Source: an uncultured Neisseria sp. (GTDB taxonomy: Bacteria; Pseudomonadota; Gammaproteobacteria; Burkholderiales; Neisseriaceae). Taken from it: a stretch of 11,048 nucleotides of DNA. The stretch is taken from assembly GCA_947097615.1 (NCBI GenBank), contig CAMURX010000046.1, positions 1 through 11,048 of the forward strand, in the 5' to 3' direction. This document shows, piece by piece, positions 1-7,087 of the stretch. How positions within the stretch are numbered: position 1 is the stretch's first letter; every line of letters starts with the position of its first letter. The notes beneath the pieces are model-generated. The model did not search any database and was not told the DNA's origin. It worked only from the letters and a program-made list of their open reading frames with translations. Made by a program: the position numbers and the translations under genes.

Positions 1-1087
1 GGCTGGCTTCGATAAAGCCGTCCAAATCGCCGTCGAGCACGGCTTTGGTGTTGCCGACTTCGTGGCCGGTGCGCAGGTCTTTGATGCGCGAGGAGTCGAG
101 CACGTAGGAGCGGATTTGGCTGCCCCAACCGACGTCGGATTTGCCTTCTTCGAGCGCCTGTTTTTCTTCGTTGCGTTTGCGCATTTCCAGCTCGAACAGT
201 TTGGAACGCAGCATTTCCATCACGATGCGGCGGTTTTCGTGTTGCGAACGGCTGGATTGGGACTGGACGACGATGCCGGTGGGAATATGGGTGATGCGCA
301 CGGCGGAGTCGGTTTTGTTGATGTGCTGGCCACCTGCGCCCGATGCGCGGTAGGTGTCGGTGCGCAAATCGGCGGGGTTGATTTCCACTTCGAAGCTGTC
401 GTCCACTTCGGGATAGACGAAGACGGAGGCAAAGGAAGTGTGGCGTTTGTTGTTGGAGTCGAAGGGCGAGTAGCGCACGAGGCGGTGTACGCCGGTTTCG
501 GTGCGCAAGAGGCCGTAGGCGTATTCGCCTTCGAGGCGGATGGTGGCGTTGTTGATGCCGGCGATTTCGCCGTCGTCCTGCTCGATCACTTCGACTTTGA
601 AGCCTTTGCGCTCGGCGTAGCGGCTGTACATTCTGAGCAGCATGCCCGCCCAGTCTTCGGCTTCGGTGCCGCCCGCGCCGGCGGTGATGTCGATAAAGCA
701 GTTGTTGGGGTCGGCGGGCTGGTTGAACATGCGTTTGAATTCCAAATCCGCCATTTGTTTTTCCAAACCGGCCACGTCGTTTTCGATGGCGGCGAAGCCG
801 TCGGCGTCGTTTTCTTCGACGGCCATTTCAATCAGTATGCGGTTGTCGTCGATGCCCGAGGCGATGCCGTCGAGGGTGAGCACCACGCCTTCGAGGATTT
901 TGCGCTCTTTGCCGATTTCCTGCGCGCGTTTGGGGTCGTTCCACAGTTCGGGATCTTCGGAGAGGCCGATTACTTCTTCCAGGCGGTCTTTTTTGCCCTG
1001 GTAGTCCATGTAGTCGCGGATGTCGGCGCTGCGCTGTTCGAGGTCGTCTAACTGGTTGTTGAGCTGGTTGATGCGTTCGGCTTCCAT
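1..1087 (-). CDS. prfB: Peptide chain release factor 2 (RF2), 3' end cut by window edge
   Basis: Class I release factor that reads UGA and UAA stop codons in the ribosomal A site and triggers peptide hydrolysis. The frame reads from ATG at 1087 to the window edge: 362 codons, against about 365 residues in E. coli RF2, so only a handful of C-terminal residues are missing. The order is an N-terminal helical domain (about 1-110), the codon-recognition domain with the RF2-specific SPF tripeptide in [12 protein letters not shown], then the catalytic GGQ loop in [20 protein letters not shown]. The residue before SGAGGQ is Ala, as in most bacteria, not the Thr of E. coli K-12. The C-terminal [15 protein letters not shown] block is intact. 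The frame is continuous through the region where many prfB genes carry a programmed +1 frameshift; here [16 protein letters not shown] is encoded directly. No strong ribosome binding site is visible. The gene is divergent from lpxB. Identification is secure. Confidence 0.97.
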   Translation of the reverse strand, partial: MEAERINQLNNQLDDLEQRSADIRDYMDYQGKKDRLEEVIGLSEDPELWNDPKRAQEIGKERKILEGVVLTLDGIASGIDDNRILIEMAVEENDADGFAAIENDVAGLEKQMADLEFKRMFNQPADPNNCFIDITAGAGGTEAEDWAGMLLRMYSRYAERKGFKVEVIEQDDGEIAGINNATIRLEGEYAYGLLRTETGVHRLVRYSPFDSNNKRHTSFASVFVYPEVDDSFEVEINPADLRTDTYRASGAGGQHINKTDSAVRITHIPTGIVVQSQSSRSQHENRRIVMEMLRSKLFELEMRKRNEEKQALEEGKSDVGWGSQIRSYVLDSSRIKDLRTGHEVGNTKAVLDGDLDGFIEAS

Positions 1088-1116
1088 GATGGTTCTGTTT
1101 GTTGAATAAGGGGCGC

Positions 1117-1122
1117 ATTTTA
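1117..1122 (-). promoter_or_regulatory. Possible prfB -10 box (weak)
   Basis: On the minus strand TAAAAT lies about 30 bp before the prfB ATG. A position 17 bp further upstream (1140-1145) reads TGGCGG, a poor -35. This is a weak candidate, chosen only because it is the best -10-like hexamer in the short divergent gap. Confidence 0.25.
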
Positions 1123-1149
1123 AAGGATTCGCCCGTTTTCCGCCATTTG

Positions 1150-1178
1150 AGGCCGTCTGAAAGGCTTTCAGACGGCCT
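1150..1178. repeat. Inverted DUS pair (perfect 13-bp hairpin) in the prfB-lpxB divergent gap
   Basis: AGGCCGTCTGAA (1150-1161) faces TTCAGACGGCCT (1167-1178). The arms pair as 13 bp with a GGC loop. Inverted DUS pairs usually sit after genes as terminators, but this one lies upstream of both divergent genes, so it can terminate neither. It may serve only in DNA uptake or may influence promoter use; its right arm sits where a -35 for lpxB would be expected. Confidence 0.9.
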
Positions 1179-1195
1179 TATACGGGGTTTTCCAG

Positions 1196-1201
1196 TACAA
1201 T
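1196..1201 (+). promoter_or_regulatory. Candidate lpxB -10 box
   Basis: TACAAT (5 of 6 to consensus), about 35 bp before the lpxB ATG. No convincing -35 is present, since the appropriate distance falls in the right arm of the DUS hairpin. Transcription from here would give a leader of about 30 nt. Confidence 0.4.
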
Positions 1202-1236
1202 GCGCCGCCTTGATAAAAACACATTTTTCCAAACAC

Positions 1237-2394
1237 ATGACTGCCTCCTCCCCCCTTATCGCCCTGTGCGCGGGCGAAGCCTCCGGCGATCTGCTCGGCG
1301 CGCACCTGATCGAAGCGATACGCGCCCGCTGCCCGCAGGCACGGTTCACCGGCATCGGCGGCGCGCGCATGGCCAAGCTCGGCTTCGAGAGCCTTTACGA
1401 TCAGGAAAAACTCGCCGTGCGCGGCTTTGCCGAAGTGGTGAAACGCCTGCCCGAAATCCTGAAAATCCGCAAAGGGCTGACCGCCGATATGCTGCGCCTG
1501 CGCCCCGACGTGTTCGTCGGCATCGACGCGCCCGATTTCAATCTGGCCGTGGAAGGCCGTCTGAAAGCGGCGGGCATCGCCACCGTGCATTACGTCAGCC
1601 CCTCCGTGTGGGCTTGGCGGCGCGAGCGGGTAAACAGCATCGTCAAACAGGCCAACCGCGTGCTGTGCCTCTTCCCGATGGAACCGCAGCTCTACCGCGA
1701 TGCGGGTGGGCGGGCGGAATTTGTCGGCCACCCGATGGCGCAAACCCTGCCGCTGGATGCCGACCGCGCCGCCGCCCGTGCCAAAATGAAGCTCGACCCG
1801 CAAACGCCCGTTTTCGCCCTGCTGCCCGGCAGCCGCGTCAGCGAAATCGACTACATGGCGCCCGTCTTTTTTCAGACGGCCGCCCTCGTCCTGCAACGCC
1901 TGCCCGCCGCCCGCTTCCTGCTGCCCGTCGCCACCCACGCCACCCGCGTGCGCCTGCTCGAAATCCTGGCCAAAGACGCCTACAAACGCCTGCCGATCCA
2001 GCTGATGACCACCCACACCGATCTGGCCTGCACCGCCGCCGACGCCGTGCTCGTCACCAGCGGCACGGCCACATTGGAAGTCGCCCTGTGCAAGCGGCCG
2101 ATGGTCATCAGCTACAAAATCTCGCCGCTCACCTACGCCTATGTGAAGCGCAAAATCAAAGTGCCGCACGTCGGCCTGCCCAACATCCTGCTCGGCCGCG
2201 AAGCCGTACCCGAGCTGCTGCAAAGCAAGGCCAAACCCGCGCTCCTGGCCGACGCCCTAATCAAATGGTACGAATCGCCCGAAGCCGTCGCCGCGCTGGA
2301 AAACGACTTCCGCGAACTGCACCTCGCGCTGAAACAGGACACCGCCGCACTAGCCGCGCAGAATGTGCTGGAAGAAGCGGGCGTGGCAATCTGA
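1237..2394 (+). CDS. lpxB: Lipid-A-disaccharide synthase
   Basis: Glycosyltransferase (GT19) that condenses UDP-2,3-diacylglucosamine with lipid X to make the beta-1,6 disaccharide of lipid A at the cytoplasmic face of the inner membrane. The protein is 385 residues, a normal length. Visible family motifs are AGEASGD at 12-18, GIDAPDFN at 95-102 (containing the conserved Asp), PSVWAW at 122-127, LPGSR at 196-200 for nucleotide-sugar binding, and SGTATLE at 275-281. The start is ATG 1237 because homology begins there (ALCAGEASGD); the frame stays open back to 1099, but that extension translates DUS repeat and promoter DNA. No good Shine-Dalgarno is seen. An intragenic DUS encodes GRLK at about residue 107. 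The gene is divergent from prfB and followed by a DUS terminator. It is essential for lipooligosaccharide in most Gram-negatives, though Neisseria can survive without lipid A. Confidence 0.97.
   Translation: MTASSPLIALCAGEASGDLLGAHLIEAIRARCPQARFTGIGGARMAKLGFESLYDQEKLAVRGFAEVVKRLPEILKIRKGLTADMLRLRPDVFVGIDAPDFNLAVEGRLKAAGIATVHYVSPSVWAWRRERVNSIVKQANRVLCLFPMEPQLYRDAGGRAEFVGHPMAQTLPLDADRAAARAKMKLDPQTPVFALLPGSRVSEIDYMAPVFFQTAALVLQRLPAARFLLPVATHATRVRLLEILAKDAYKRLPIQLMTTHTDLACTAADAVLVTSGTATLEVALCKRPMVISYKISPLTYAYVKRKIKVPHVGLPNILLGREAVPELLQSKAKPALLADALIKWYESPEAVAALENDFRELHLALKQDTAALAAQNVLEEAGVAI
1554..1565 (+). repeat. DUS inside lpxB
   Basis: Exact AGGCCGTCTGAA in coding sequence, giving the peptide GRLK. 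A near-copy, TTCAGACGGCCG (11 of 12), follows in the same gene at 1871-1882. Confidence 0.9.
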
Positions 2395-2402
2395 GACGCA
2401 CA

Positions 2403-2448
2403 AAAAGGCCGTCTGAAAACCGCAAAACGGGTTTTCAGACGGCCTTTT
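2403..2448. terminator. Bidirectional DUS terminator between lpxB and fabF
   Basis: A 19-bp perfect stem (2403-2421 with 2430-2448) with an 8-nt loop, built from two inverted AG-DUS copies. It has A-runs on the left and T-runs on the right, so each strand reads GC stem then TTTT. It starts 8 bp after the lpxB stop and ends 20 bp before the fabF stop, as expected for a shared terminator of convergent genes. Confidence 0.88.
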
Positions 2449-2468
2449 GCCTGCCTCAAATCCGACGG

Positions 2469-3716
2469 TCAGCCGGTAAAGCGTTTGAATACCAGTGTGC
2501 CGTTGGTGCCGCCGAAGCCGAAGGAGTTGGAGATGGCGACGTTGATTTTTGCGTCGCGCGCTTCGTTGGCGCAGTAGTCCAAATCGCAGCCGGCTTCGAT
2601 GTCCTGCTCAAACAGGTTGATGGTGGGCGGCGATTTTTGGTTGTGTACGGCCAAGACGCTGTACACGGCTTCTACGCCGCCTGCCGCGCCAAGCAGGTGG
2701 CCGGTCATGGATTTGGTGGAGTTGACGATGGTTTTGTAGGCGTGTTCGCCCAAGGCGCGTTTGAGGGCTTTGGTTTCGTTGGCATCGCCCAGCGGGGTGG
2801 ACGTGCCGTGAGCGTTGACGTAGTCCACGTCGGCGGCGTTCAGCCCTGCGTCTTTGAGGGCGCGGGTTACGGCCAATGCGGGGCCTTCTTCGTTGGGAGC
2901 GGTGATGTGGTAGGCGTCGGAACTCATGCCGAAGCCGACGAGTTCGGCGTAGATTTTCGCACCGCGTTTTTTGGCGTGTTCGAGTTCTTCCAATACCAAA
3001 ATGCCCGCGCCTTCGCCGATGACGAAGCCATCGCGGCCTTTGTCCCATGGGCGGGAGGCGGTGGCGGGGTCGTCGTTGCGGGTGGAGAGGGCTTTCATGG
3101 CGGCGAATCCGCCTACGCCGAGGGTGCTGATGGCGCCTTCCGCGCCGCCGGCAATCATGATGTCTGCGTCGCCGTATTTGATGATGCGGGCGGAGTCGCC
3201 GATGGAGTGCGCGCCGGTAGTGCAGGCGGAAACCATGCCGTAGCTGGGGCCGCGGTAGCCTTTGAGGATGGTAACGTGGCCGGAGATGAGGTTGATCAGC
3301 GAACCGGGAATGAAGAAGGGGTTGATTTTGCGCGCGCCGCCTTCGATAACGGCTTTGCCGGTGGCTTCGATGCTGGGCAGGCCGCCGATGCCGGAGCCGA
3401 TGTTCACGCCGATGCGGTCTTTGTCGAGATTGGCAACGTCGTCGAGGCCTGCGTCGGCGATGGCCTGTAGGGCGGCGGCGATGCCGTAGTGGATGAAGGC
3501 GTCCATGCGGCGGGCTTCTTTGGCGCTGATGTATTGGCCGATGTCGAAGTCGCGCACTTCGCCGGCGATTTGGCTGTTGAGGTCGGATGCGTCAAAGCGG
3601 GTGATGCGGCCGATGCCGCTTTTGCCGGCCAGTAGGTTATCCCATGCGGTCGGGATGTCGTTGCCGACGGGGGATACCTGCCCGAGGCCGGTGATGACTA
3701 CTCTTCGCTGACTCAT
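2469..3716 (-). CDS. fabF: Beta-ketoacyl-ACP synthase II
   Basis: KAS II extends acyl-ACP by two carbons through decarboxylative condensation with malonyl-ACP in type II fatty acid synthesis, and governs temperature-dependent unsaturated fatty acid content. The 415-residue thiolase-fold protein starts at ATG 3716 ([18 protein letters not shown]). The frame runs open to 3794, but those 26 residues have no family counterpart. The active-site Cys is C165 in [11 protein letters not shown]; the catalytic histidines are H303 ([11 protein letters not shown]) and H340 (KSMTGH), with K335; the gating loop [10 protein letters not shown] is at 398-407. The enzyme acts on its neighbour's product: acpP lies 116 bp upstream on the same strand, the usual acpP-fabF order, and the two are probably co-transcribed. 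The Shine-Dalgarno is weak (GAG about 10 nt before the ATG). No sequence defect was seen. Confidence 0.97.
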   Translation of the reverse strand: MSQRRVVITGLGQVSPVGNDIPTAWDNLLAGKSGIGRITRFDASDLNSQIAGEVRDFDIGQYISAKEARRMDAFIHYGIAAALQAIADAGLDDVANLDKDRIGVNIGSGIGGLPSIEATGKAVIEGGARKINPFFIPGSLINLISGHVTILKGYRGPSYGMVSACTTGAHSIGDSARIIKYGDADIMIAGGAEGAISTLGVGGFAAMKALSTRNDDPATASRPWDKGRDGFVIGEGAGILVLEELEHAKKRGAKIYAELVGFGMSSDAYHITAPNEEGPALAVTRALKDAGLNAADVDYVNAHGTSTPLGDANETKALKRALGEHAYKTIVNSTKSMTGHLLGAAGGVEAVYSVLAVHNQKSPPTINLFEQDIEAGCDLDYCANEARDAKINVAISNSFGFGGTNGTLVFKRFTG

Positions 3717-3832
3717 ATAAATCTGCTCGCTGTGGAATCGTTTGCGCCTGTTCGGCGGCGGGTTGAATGAGAAACGACCCCTGTGTGCAGGCAAGCCCGC
3801 GCGCAGAGGCCGGAATGTGTCAAAGCCGCTTA

Positions 3833-4069
3833 TCAGCCCTGATGTGCATTGATGTAGTCGATGGCAGCCTGAACGGTGGTGATTTTTTCGGCTTCTTCAT
3901 CGGGGATTTCGCAGCCGAACGCTTCTTCCAAAGCCATCACCAGCTCGACGATGTCGAGGGAATCGGCGCCCAAATCGTCTTGGAAGGAAGATTCGTTTTT
4001 CACTTCGTCAACGGTTTTGCCCAGTTGCTCGGCAACGATTTCTTTCACTTTTTGTTCGACATTTGACAT
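3833..4069 (-). CDS. acpP: Acyl carrier protein
   Basis: Small acidic carrier that holds growing acyl chains on a 4'-phosphopantetheine arm and delivers them to fatty acid, phospholipid and lipid A enzymes in the cytosol. It has 78 residues, the standard length. The attachment site is Ser37 in [16 protein letters not shown], the canonical DSL motif at the head of helix II. The ATG at 4069 is preceded by a good Shine-Dalgarno (AAGGA, 9 nt spacer), which fixes the start. A promoter with a -10 of TACAAT lies about 65 bp upstream. fabF follows on the same strand. FabF and the lipid A acyltransferases are clients of this protein, which gives a loose functional link with lpxB in the window. Confidence 0.98.
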   Translation of the reverse strand: MSNVEQKVKEIVAEQLGKTVDEVKNESSFQDDLGADSLDIVELVMALEEAFGCEIPDEEAEKITTVQAAIDYINAHQG

Positions 4070-4130
4070 ATTCGTAAGTCCTTGTTTAAAGCCTTGCGGC
4101 GGTGGTTAATGTAAAACTTAAAACGGGCAC

Positions 4131-4159
4131 ATTGTACCCGATTGGTTTAGAGTTTTCCA
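4131..4159 (-). promoter_or_regulatory. Sigma-70-type promoter for acpP-fabF
   Basis: On the minus strand, a -35 of TGGAAA (4154-4159; 4 of 6) and a -10 of TACAAT (4131-4136; 5 of 6) are separated by 17 bp. The expected start is about 4124, giving an acpP leader of about 55 nt that ends in a clear AAGGA ribosome binding site. Confidence 0.65.
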
Positions 4160-4170
4160 TCTAGTTTGAC

Positions 4171-4201
4171 GCCCCGCTGCGGGTATCCGCTTGGGCGGGG
4201 C
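4171..4201. terminator. Compound stem-loop after the peptidase gene
   Basis: GCCCCGC (4171-4177) pairs with GCGGGGC (4195-4201). Nested inside, GCGG (4179-4182) pairs with CCGC (4187-4190) around a GTAT loop. It sits about 80 bp after the peptidase stop and just upstream of the acpP promoter. There is no T-run on the minus strand, so terminator function is uncertain. Confidence 0.4.
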
Positions 4202-4282
4202 ATGAGGCGCGGGCATCTTAGCATGGCGGCGATTTTGCCGACAAGCGCATTTTCCTTCAGCTTTTCCTGTGTTTAACCTTTG

Positions 4283-6304
4283 TCATGGCTTTTCCGCGCC
4301 TATGCTCTGCTGCAAAAAGCGCAGCACGCAGGCCAGCTCGGCGGCGGTTTCTTCCTGCGTGCCGTTGCCGGTGTGGCCGCCACCGTCGGGGGCGTAGAGC
4401 CAGGTGCTTGCGCCGCAGCCGCGCAGTTTGGCGTAAAACTTCAAGGCGTGGGCGGGGTGGACGCGGTCGTCGGACAGACTGGTGGTAATCAGGGCGGGCG
4501 GGTAGCTGAGGCCGTCTGAAAGATTGTGGTAGGGCGACAGGGCGGCGAGGTGAGGGCGCATTTCGGGGTCGGCAGGGTCGCCGTATTCGTCGATCCAACT
4601 GGCGCCGGCGGAGAGTTCGGTATAGGCGAGCATATCGGTGAGCGGCACTTCGCACACCAGCGCGCCCATGCTTTGCGGTTCGCGCACGAAGGCGGCGGCG
4701 GCAACCAGGCCGCCGTTGCTGCCGCCCTGCACGGCAATGCGTTCGGGCGAACTCATGCCGCGCGCGGCCAAATCGCGCACCACGGCCAGCAGATCGTCGG
4801 CGCTGCGGTGTTTGTGCCTGCCCTGCGCGGCGGCGTGCCAGTGTTTGAACTCGCCACCGCCGCGCACGTTGGCAACGACAAAAGCATTCCCCTGTTCGAG
4901 CCAGTGGCGGCCGATGCTTTCGGGGTAGTGCGGCGGCTCGGGTTCGCCGAAGCCGCCGTAGGCGTAAACCAGCGTCGGCGTGTCGGGCGCGGCGGTTTTG
5001 CCGACGTGGAAATAAGGTATCCGCGTGCCGTCGGCCGACTCTGCCCAAAGCTGCTGTACTTTGATGCCGTCTGAAACAAACTGTTCGGGCTGGCGGCGCA
5101 GCACGCTCAGTTCGTTGACGTGCAAATCGAGGGCAAACAGGGTGAGCGGGGTGGTGAAATCGTCGGCGGCCAGATAGAGCACGTCGCCGCCCCAGGGCTG
5201 GTCGGTGATTTCCAACGCGCCTGCGGGCAACTCGGGCAGGCTTTGTTCTTCCCATGTTTTGCCCGTCCATTTCCACGCTTTCAGACGGCCTTTCACGTTA
5301 TCCAGCAGCGACACGGCGATAAAGCGTTTGGTGGTTTCCACGCTGTCCACCGCCTGCGTGTCGGAAGGCTCGAACAGCAGCGCCGCCTCGCCCAGCACGC
5401 CTTTGTTCAGCTTCACCGCCACCAGCGCGCCCGCCGGATAGCTTTGGTTTGCCCGCTGCCACGGCTCGCGCAGTTGCACAAGCAGCTGGCCTGCGGTGTA
5501 GCCGACGATGTCGCAGTCGCGCGGCAGTTTGAGTTTGACGGTGCTGTTGTCGGGCAGCACCTGGTAATAGTCTTTGGTGAAAAAGCCTTCCGCCGCTTCG
5601 ATCAGGTCGACGGGCGAACCGAGGCCGTCGAGGTAGCGCCAGGCGTTGGCCATCATCCAGTTTTCCGCTACCTGCAACACGGGCAGGCCGTCTGAAAACG
5701 CCTGACCGCGTTCGAGCAGCCACACTTGGCGCGGATAGCCCGATTCGGTGAGCTGGCGTTCGTCCCAGGCGGGGCAGACCCAGACGCTGTTTTCGTCGCG
5801 CCACGAAATATGGTTTTTGCCCGCCGGAAAGTGGAAGCCGTTTTCGACGATGCGCCGCCCGGCCAAATCGAATTCCAGCGTGTAGGCCGCGTCGCCGCCC
5901 GCCGCGCTCAGGCTCAACAGCACGCGCAGCGGCTGTTCGACATAGTGCGACACGCCGTCGAGATAAACATCGTCGCCCAAAATTTCGTCGAAATCGGCCA
6001 CGGAAAACAGCACTTCCCAATCGGGCAGACCGGCGCGGTAGGAGGCGGCGGAGCAGACGCGGTAGACGCCTTTGGGAAAGTCTTCGCTCTGGTAAAAATG
6101 GTACATCCGCGCGCGGTGTTCCTGGCAAAACGGAATCTGCCGCTCGTCGCGCATGGCTTGGGCGATGTCGTCGCGCAGGGCGCAAAAGGCGTCGTCGTTG
6201 GCAAAGCGCGCCAGCGTTTCGGCATGGGCGGCGCGGGTGAAATTCTGTGTGGCGGGGTCGGAAAGATTGTGGAAACGGGAAAACGGATCGTGTTGCTCGG
6301 GCAT
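4283..6304 (-). CDS. Prolyl oligopeptidase family serine peptidase (S9)
   Basis: A 673-residue protein with the S9 layout: an N-terminal half without a recognisable catalytic motif (about 1-420), expected to be a beta-propeller from the family, followed by an alpha/beta-hydrolase domain. The catalytic triad is visible: Ser529 in VQGGSNGGL, Asp612/613 in SLSDDRVHPAHA and His644 in DGGGHTGNG. The oxyanion-side motifs YAYGGFGEP (about 448-456) and VANVRGGGEFK also fit. There is no signal peptide, so it is probably cytoplasmic and cleaves small peptides after proline or a similar residue; specificity cannot be read from sequence. The start at ATG 6304 lacks a strong Shine-Dalgarno and lies only a few bases after a DUS. 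A perfect TATAAT lies about 35 bp upstream. Four DUS copies lie within the gene, one of the meningococcal AT dialect. It is transcribed as its own unit between two hairpins. Confidence 0.9.
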   Translation of the reverse strand: MPEQHDPFSRFHNLSDPATQNFTRAAHAETLARFANDDAFCALRDDIAQAMRDERQIPFCQEHRARMYHFYQSEDFPKGVYRVCSAASYRAGLPDWEVLFSVADFDEILGDDVYLDGVSHYVEQPLRVLLSLSAAGGDAAYTLEFDLAGRRIVENGFHFPAGKNHISWRDENSVWVCPAWDERQLTESGYPRQVWLLERGQAFSDGLPVLQVAENWMMANAWRYLDGLGSPVDLIEAAEGFFTKDYYQVLPDNSTVKLKLPRDCDIVGYTAGQLLVQLREPWQRANQSYPAGALVAVKLNKGVLGEAALLFEPSDTQAVDSVETTKRFIAVSLLDNVKGRLKAWKWTGKTWEEQSLPELPAGALEITDQPWGGDVLYLAADDFTTPLTLFALDLHVNELSVLRRQPEQFVSDGIKVQQLWAESADGTRIPYFHVGKTAAPDTPTLVYAYGGFGEPEPPHYPESIGRHWLEQGNAFVVANVRGGGEFKHWHAAAQGRHKHRSADDLLAVVRDLAARGMSSPERIAVQGGSNGGLVAAAAFVREPQSMGALVCEVPLTDMLAYTELSAGASWIDEYGDPADPEMRPHLAALSPYHNLSDGLSYPPALITTSLSDDRVHPAHALKFYAKLRGCGASTWLYAPDGGGHTGNGTQEETAAELACVLRFLQQSIGAEKP
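4509..4520 (+). repeat. DUS inside the peptidase gene
   Basis: Exact AGGCCGTCTGAA on the plus strand. Read in the gene's sense it encodes LSDGL near the C-terminal catalytic domain. Confidence 0.85.
5064..5075 (+). repeat. AT-dialect DUS inside the peptidase gene
   Basis: ATGCCGTCTGAA, the 12-mer dialect used by N. meningitidis and N. gonorrhoeae. It is the only one in a window otherwise dominated by AGGCCGTCTGAA. In the gene's sense it encodes SDGI. Confidence 0.8.
5280..5291 (-). repeat. DUS inside the peptidase gene
   Basis: Exact AG-DUS on the minus strand (TTCAGACGGCCT as written), encoding GRLK at about residues 339-342. Confidence 0.85.
5685..5696 (+). repeat. DUS inside the peptidase gene
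   Basis: Exact AGGCCGTCTGAA. In the gene's sense it encodes FSDGLP at about residues 203-207. Confidence 0.85.
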
Positions 6305-6310
6305 GGTGTG

Positions 6311-6322
6311 AGGCCGTCTGAA
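6311..6322 (+). repeat. DUS in the peptidase 5' leader
   Basis: Exact AGGCCGTCTGAA located 6-18 bp before the peptidase start codon, where a ribosome binding site would normally lie. This may explain the lack of a Shine-Dalgarno there. Confidence 0.85.
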
Positions 6323-6339
6323 AAGAAGAAAAGGGCGCG

Positions 6340-6345
6340 ATTATA
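6340..6345 (-). promoter_or_regulatory. -10 box of the peptidase gene
   Basis: A perfect TATAAT on the minus strand, 7 bp after the acp terminator stem. The -35 position falls inside the DUS hairpin and is poor. The predicted leader is about 28 nt. Confidence 0.5.
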
Positions 6346-6381
6346 AACAAAAAGGCCGTCTGAAACGTTTTCAGACGGCCT
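6346..6381 (-). terminator. DUS terminator of acp
   Basis: Two inverted AG-DUS copies (6353-6364 and 6370-6381) form a 13-bp stem with a CGT loop. On the minus strand the stem is followed by TTTTTGTTT, a proper intrinsic-terminator tail. It starts 17 bp after the acp stop codon. Confidence 0.85.
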
Positions 6382-6398
6382 CTGCGCTTGATGCACAA

Positions 6399-6770
6399 TC
6401 AGCGGGGCGTACAGCTTTTGAACAGGATTTCGTCTTTCGGCGAAGTGATCATGATGGGCTGCTTGCGGTAGGTTTTGGTGCTCATCTCGCTGGTGCTCAG
6501 AGTGTAGCCGCCCTCGTCGATGAAGTAAGTGTCTACATTGTCGGAGCGGTCGAGGTTGATGTCCATGGTGCGGTTGCGGCCGTTGATGCGGGCAACGGCG
6601 TAGTTGGGCATGCCTTGTTTGTTAAAACCGTAGGTCACGTTGATGCGTTTGCCCTGCTGGCAGTGGTAGCTGACGGTTTTTTTGCTGACGGTGGGATTGC
6701 CGGTTTCGGCCATGGCGGTGCCGCTGAAGGCAACTAGGGAAGACAGTACGACGGCAGACAACAGTTTCAT
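6399..6770 (-). CDS. acp: Adhesin complex protein, lysozyme inhibitor family (secreted)
   Basis: A 123-residue exported protein that I recognise as the neisserial adhesin complex protein (Acp), reported in pathogenic Neisseria as a surface-exposed adhesin and an inhibitor of C-type lysozyme with an MliC/PliC-like barrel. The signal peptide is clear: MKLLSAVVLSSLVAFSGTAMA with cleavage after A21. The mature part carries the family-like stretches NPTVSKKTVSYHCQQGK, VTYGFNKQG and YRKQPIMITSP. Two cysteines, C37 and C120, probably form the disulfide. The start is ATG 6770: it has GAGGA with a 7-nt spacer and begins the signal peptide, while the frame remains open upstream to 6905 without coding character. 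It is divergent from lysS and single-gene, with its own terminator. Function is inferred from the family; the lysozyme-binding residues were not checked. Confidence 0.88.
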   Translation of the reverse strand: MKLLSAVVLSSLVAFSGTAMAETGNPTVSKKTVSYHCQQGKRINVTYGFNKQGMPNYAVARINGRNRTMDINLDRSDNVDTYFIDEGGYTLSTSEMSTKTYRKQPIMITSPKDEILFKSCTPR

Positions 6771-6807
6771 ATGTGTATCCTCAATAAAGTAGATTGGATG
6801 AAAATCC

Positions 6808-6831
6808 TTTGCGGCAGACACCCGCCGCAAA
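6808..6831 (-). promoter_or_regulatory. Hairpin in acp 5' leader
   Basis: TTTGCGGC (6808-6815) pairs with GCCGCAAA (6824-6831): an 8-bp perfect stem with an 8-nt loop. If acp starts at the promoter below, this hairpin would form almost at the 5' end of the mRNA, where such stems can protect transcripts. Function is inferred. Confidence 0.5.
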
Positions 6832-6840
6832 AGCGCCGCC

Positions 6841-6870
6841 ATACTAAGGCTTTTTCTGTTAAAAAAGCAA
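6841..6870 (-). promoter_or_regulatory. Candidate acp promoter
   Basis: On the minus strand, a -10 of TAGTAT (6841-6846; 4 of 6) and a -35 of TTGCTT (6865-6870; TTG matched) with an 18-bp spacer. A start near 6834 would give a leader of about 65 nt. Confidence 0.4.
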
Positions 6871-6931
6871 AGGTATTCGGATAATTTCTGTAAACGGAAA
6901 AACATGGGACGATAGCTTTTAACACAGACAG

Positions 6932-7007
6932 AGGCCGTCTGAAACCGCCCGATGCCCTACGGAACGGGGCTTCTTCCCGTTTCCCCGCCGCAGCGTTCAG
7001 ACGACCT
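6932..7007. repeat. AG-DUS and opposing AGGTCGTCTGAA variant
   Basis: 6932-6943 is exact AG-DUS. 6996-7007 reads TTCAGACGACCT, whose complement AGGTCGTCTGAA matches, as far as I recall, the uptake dialect described for the N. mucosa group. The arms are 52 bp apart with one mismatch, so they are unlikely to act as a normal terminator. Confidence 0.75.
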
Positions 7008-7010
7008 GTC

Positions 7011-7039
7011 TTTCAAAAATACGGAAAAGCGCGTAAAAT
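7011..7039 (+). promoter_or_regulatory. Candidate lysS promoter
   Basis: -10 of TAAAAT (7034-7039; 5 of 6) and a weak -35 of TTTCAA (7011-7016) with a 17-bp spacer. A start near 7046 would give a leader of about 56 nt containing the hairpin at 7062-7087. Confidence 0.45.
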
Positions 7040-7061
7040 CCGCGTAAATTTTCTTTATCCG

Positions 7062-7087
7062 CAGGCAGATTCAACTGCCTGTTTTTT
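7062..7087 (+). terminator. Terminator-like hairpin in the lysS leader (possible attenuator)
   Basis: CAGGCAG (7062-7068) and CTGCCTG (7075-7081) enclose the loop ATTCAA and are followed directly by six T residues (7082-7087). This is the form of an intrinsic terminator, yet it ends only 14 bp before the lysS ATG and just before its Shine-Dalgarno (AGG at 7091-7093). It either attenuates lysS or ends a short upstream transcript. Confidence 0.6.

Noticed and set aside
62..1051. Long plus-strand frame opposite prfB (329 codons)
   Set aside because: Antisense to a clear RF2 gene; the Phe/Gly/Val/Ala-rich translation is the mirror of GC-rich codon use.
1099..1236. N-terminal extension of lpxB
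   Set aside because: It translates the DUS hairpin and promoter region; homology begins at ATG 1237.
1200..3470. 756-codon plus-strand frame across lpxB and opposite fabF
   Set aside because: It runs through lpxB in a wrong phase, through the DUS terminator, then antisense to fabF. The product is Arg/Pro-rich then Gly/Val-rich, with no family resemblance.
3717..3794. N-terminal extension of fabF
   Set aside because: No family counterpart; KAS II starts at [10 protein letters not shown].
4257..5276. Arg-rich minus-strand frame over the peptidase
   Set aside because: Overlaps the S9 peptidase in another phase; low-complexity composition.
6771..6905. N-terminal extension of acp
   Set aside because: The signal peptide and GAGGA ribosome binding site define ATG 6770.
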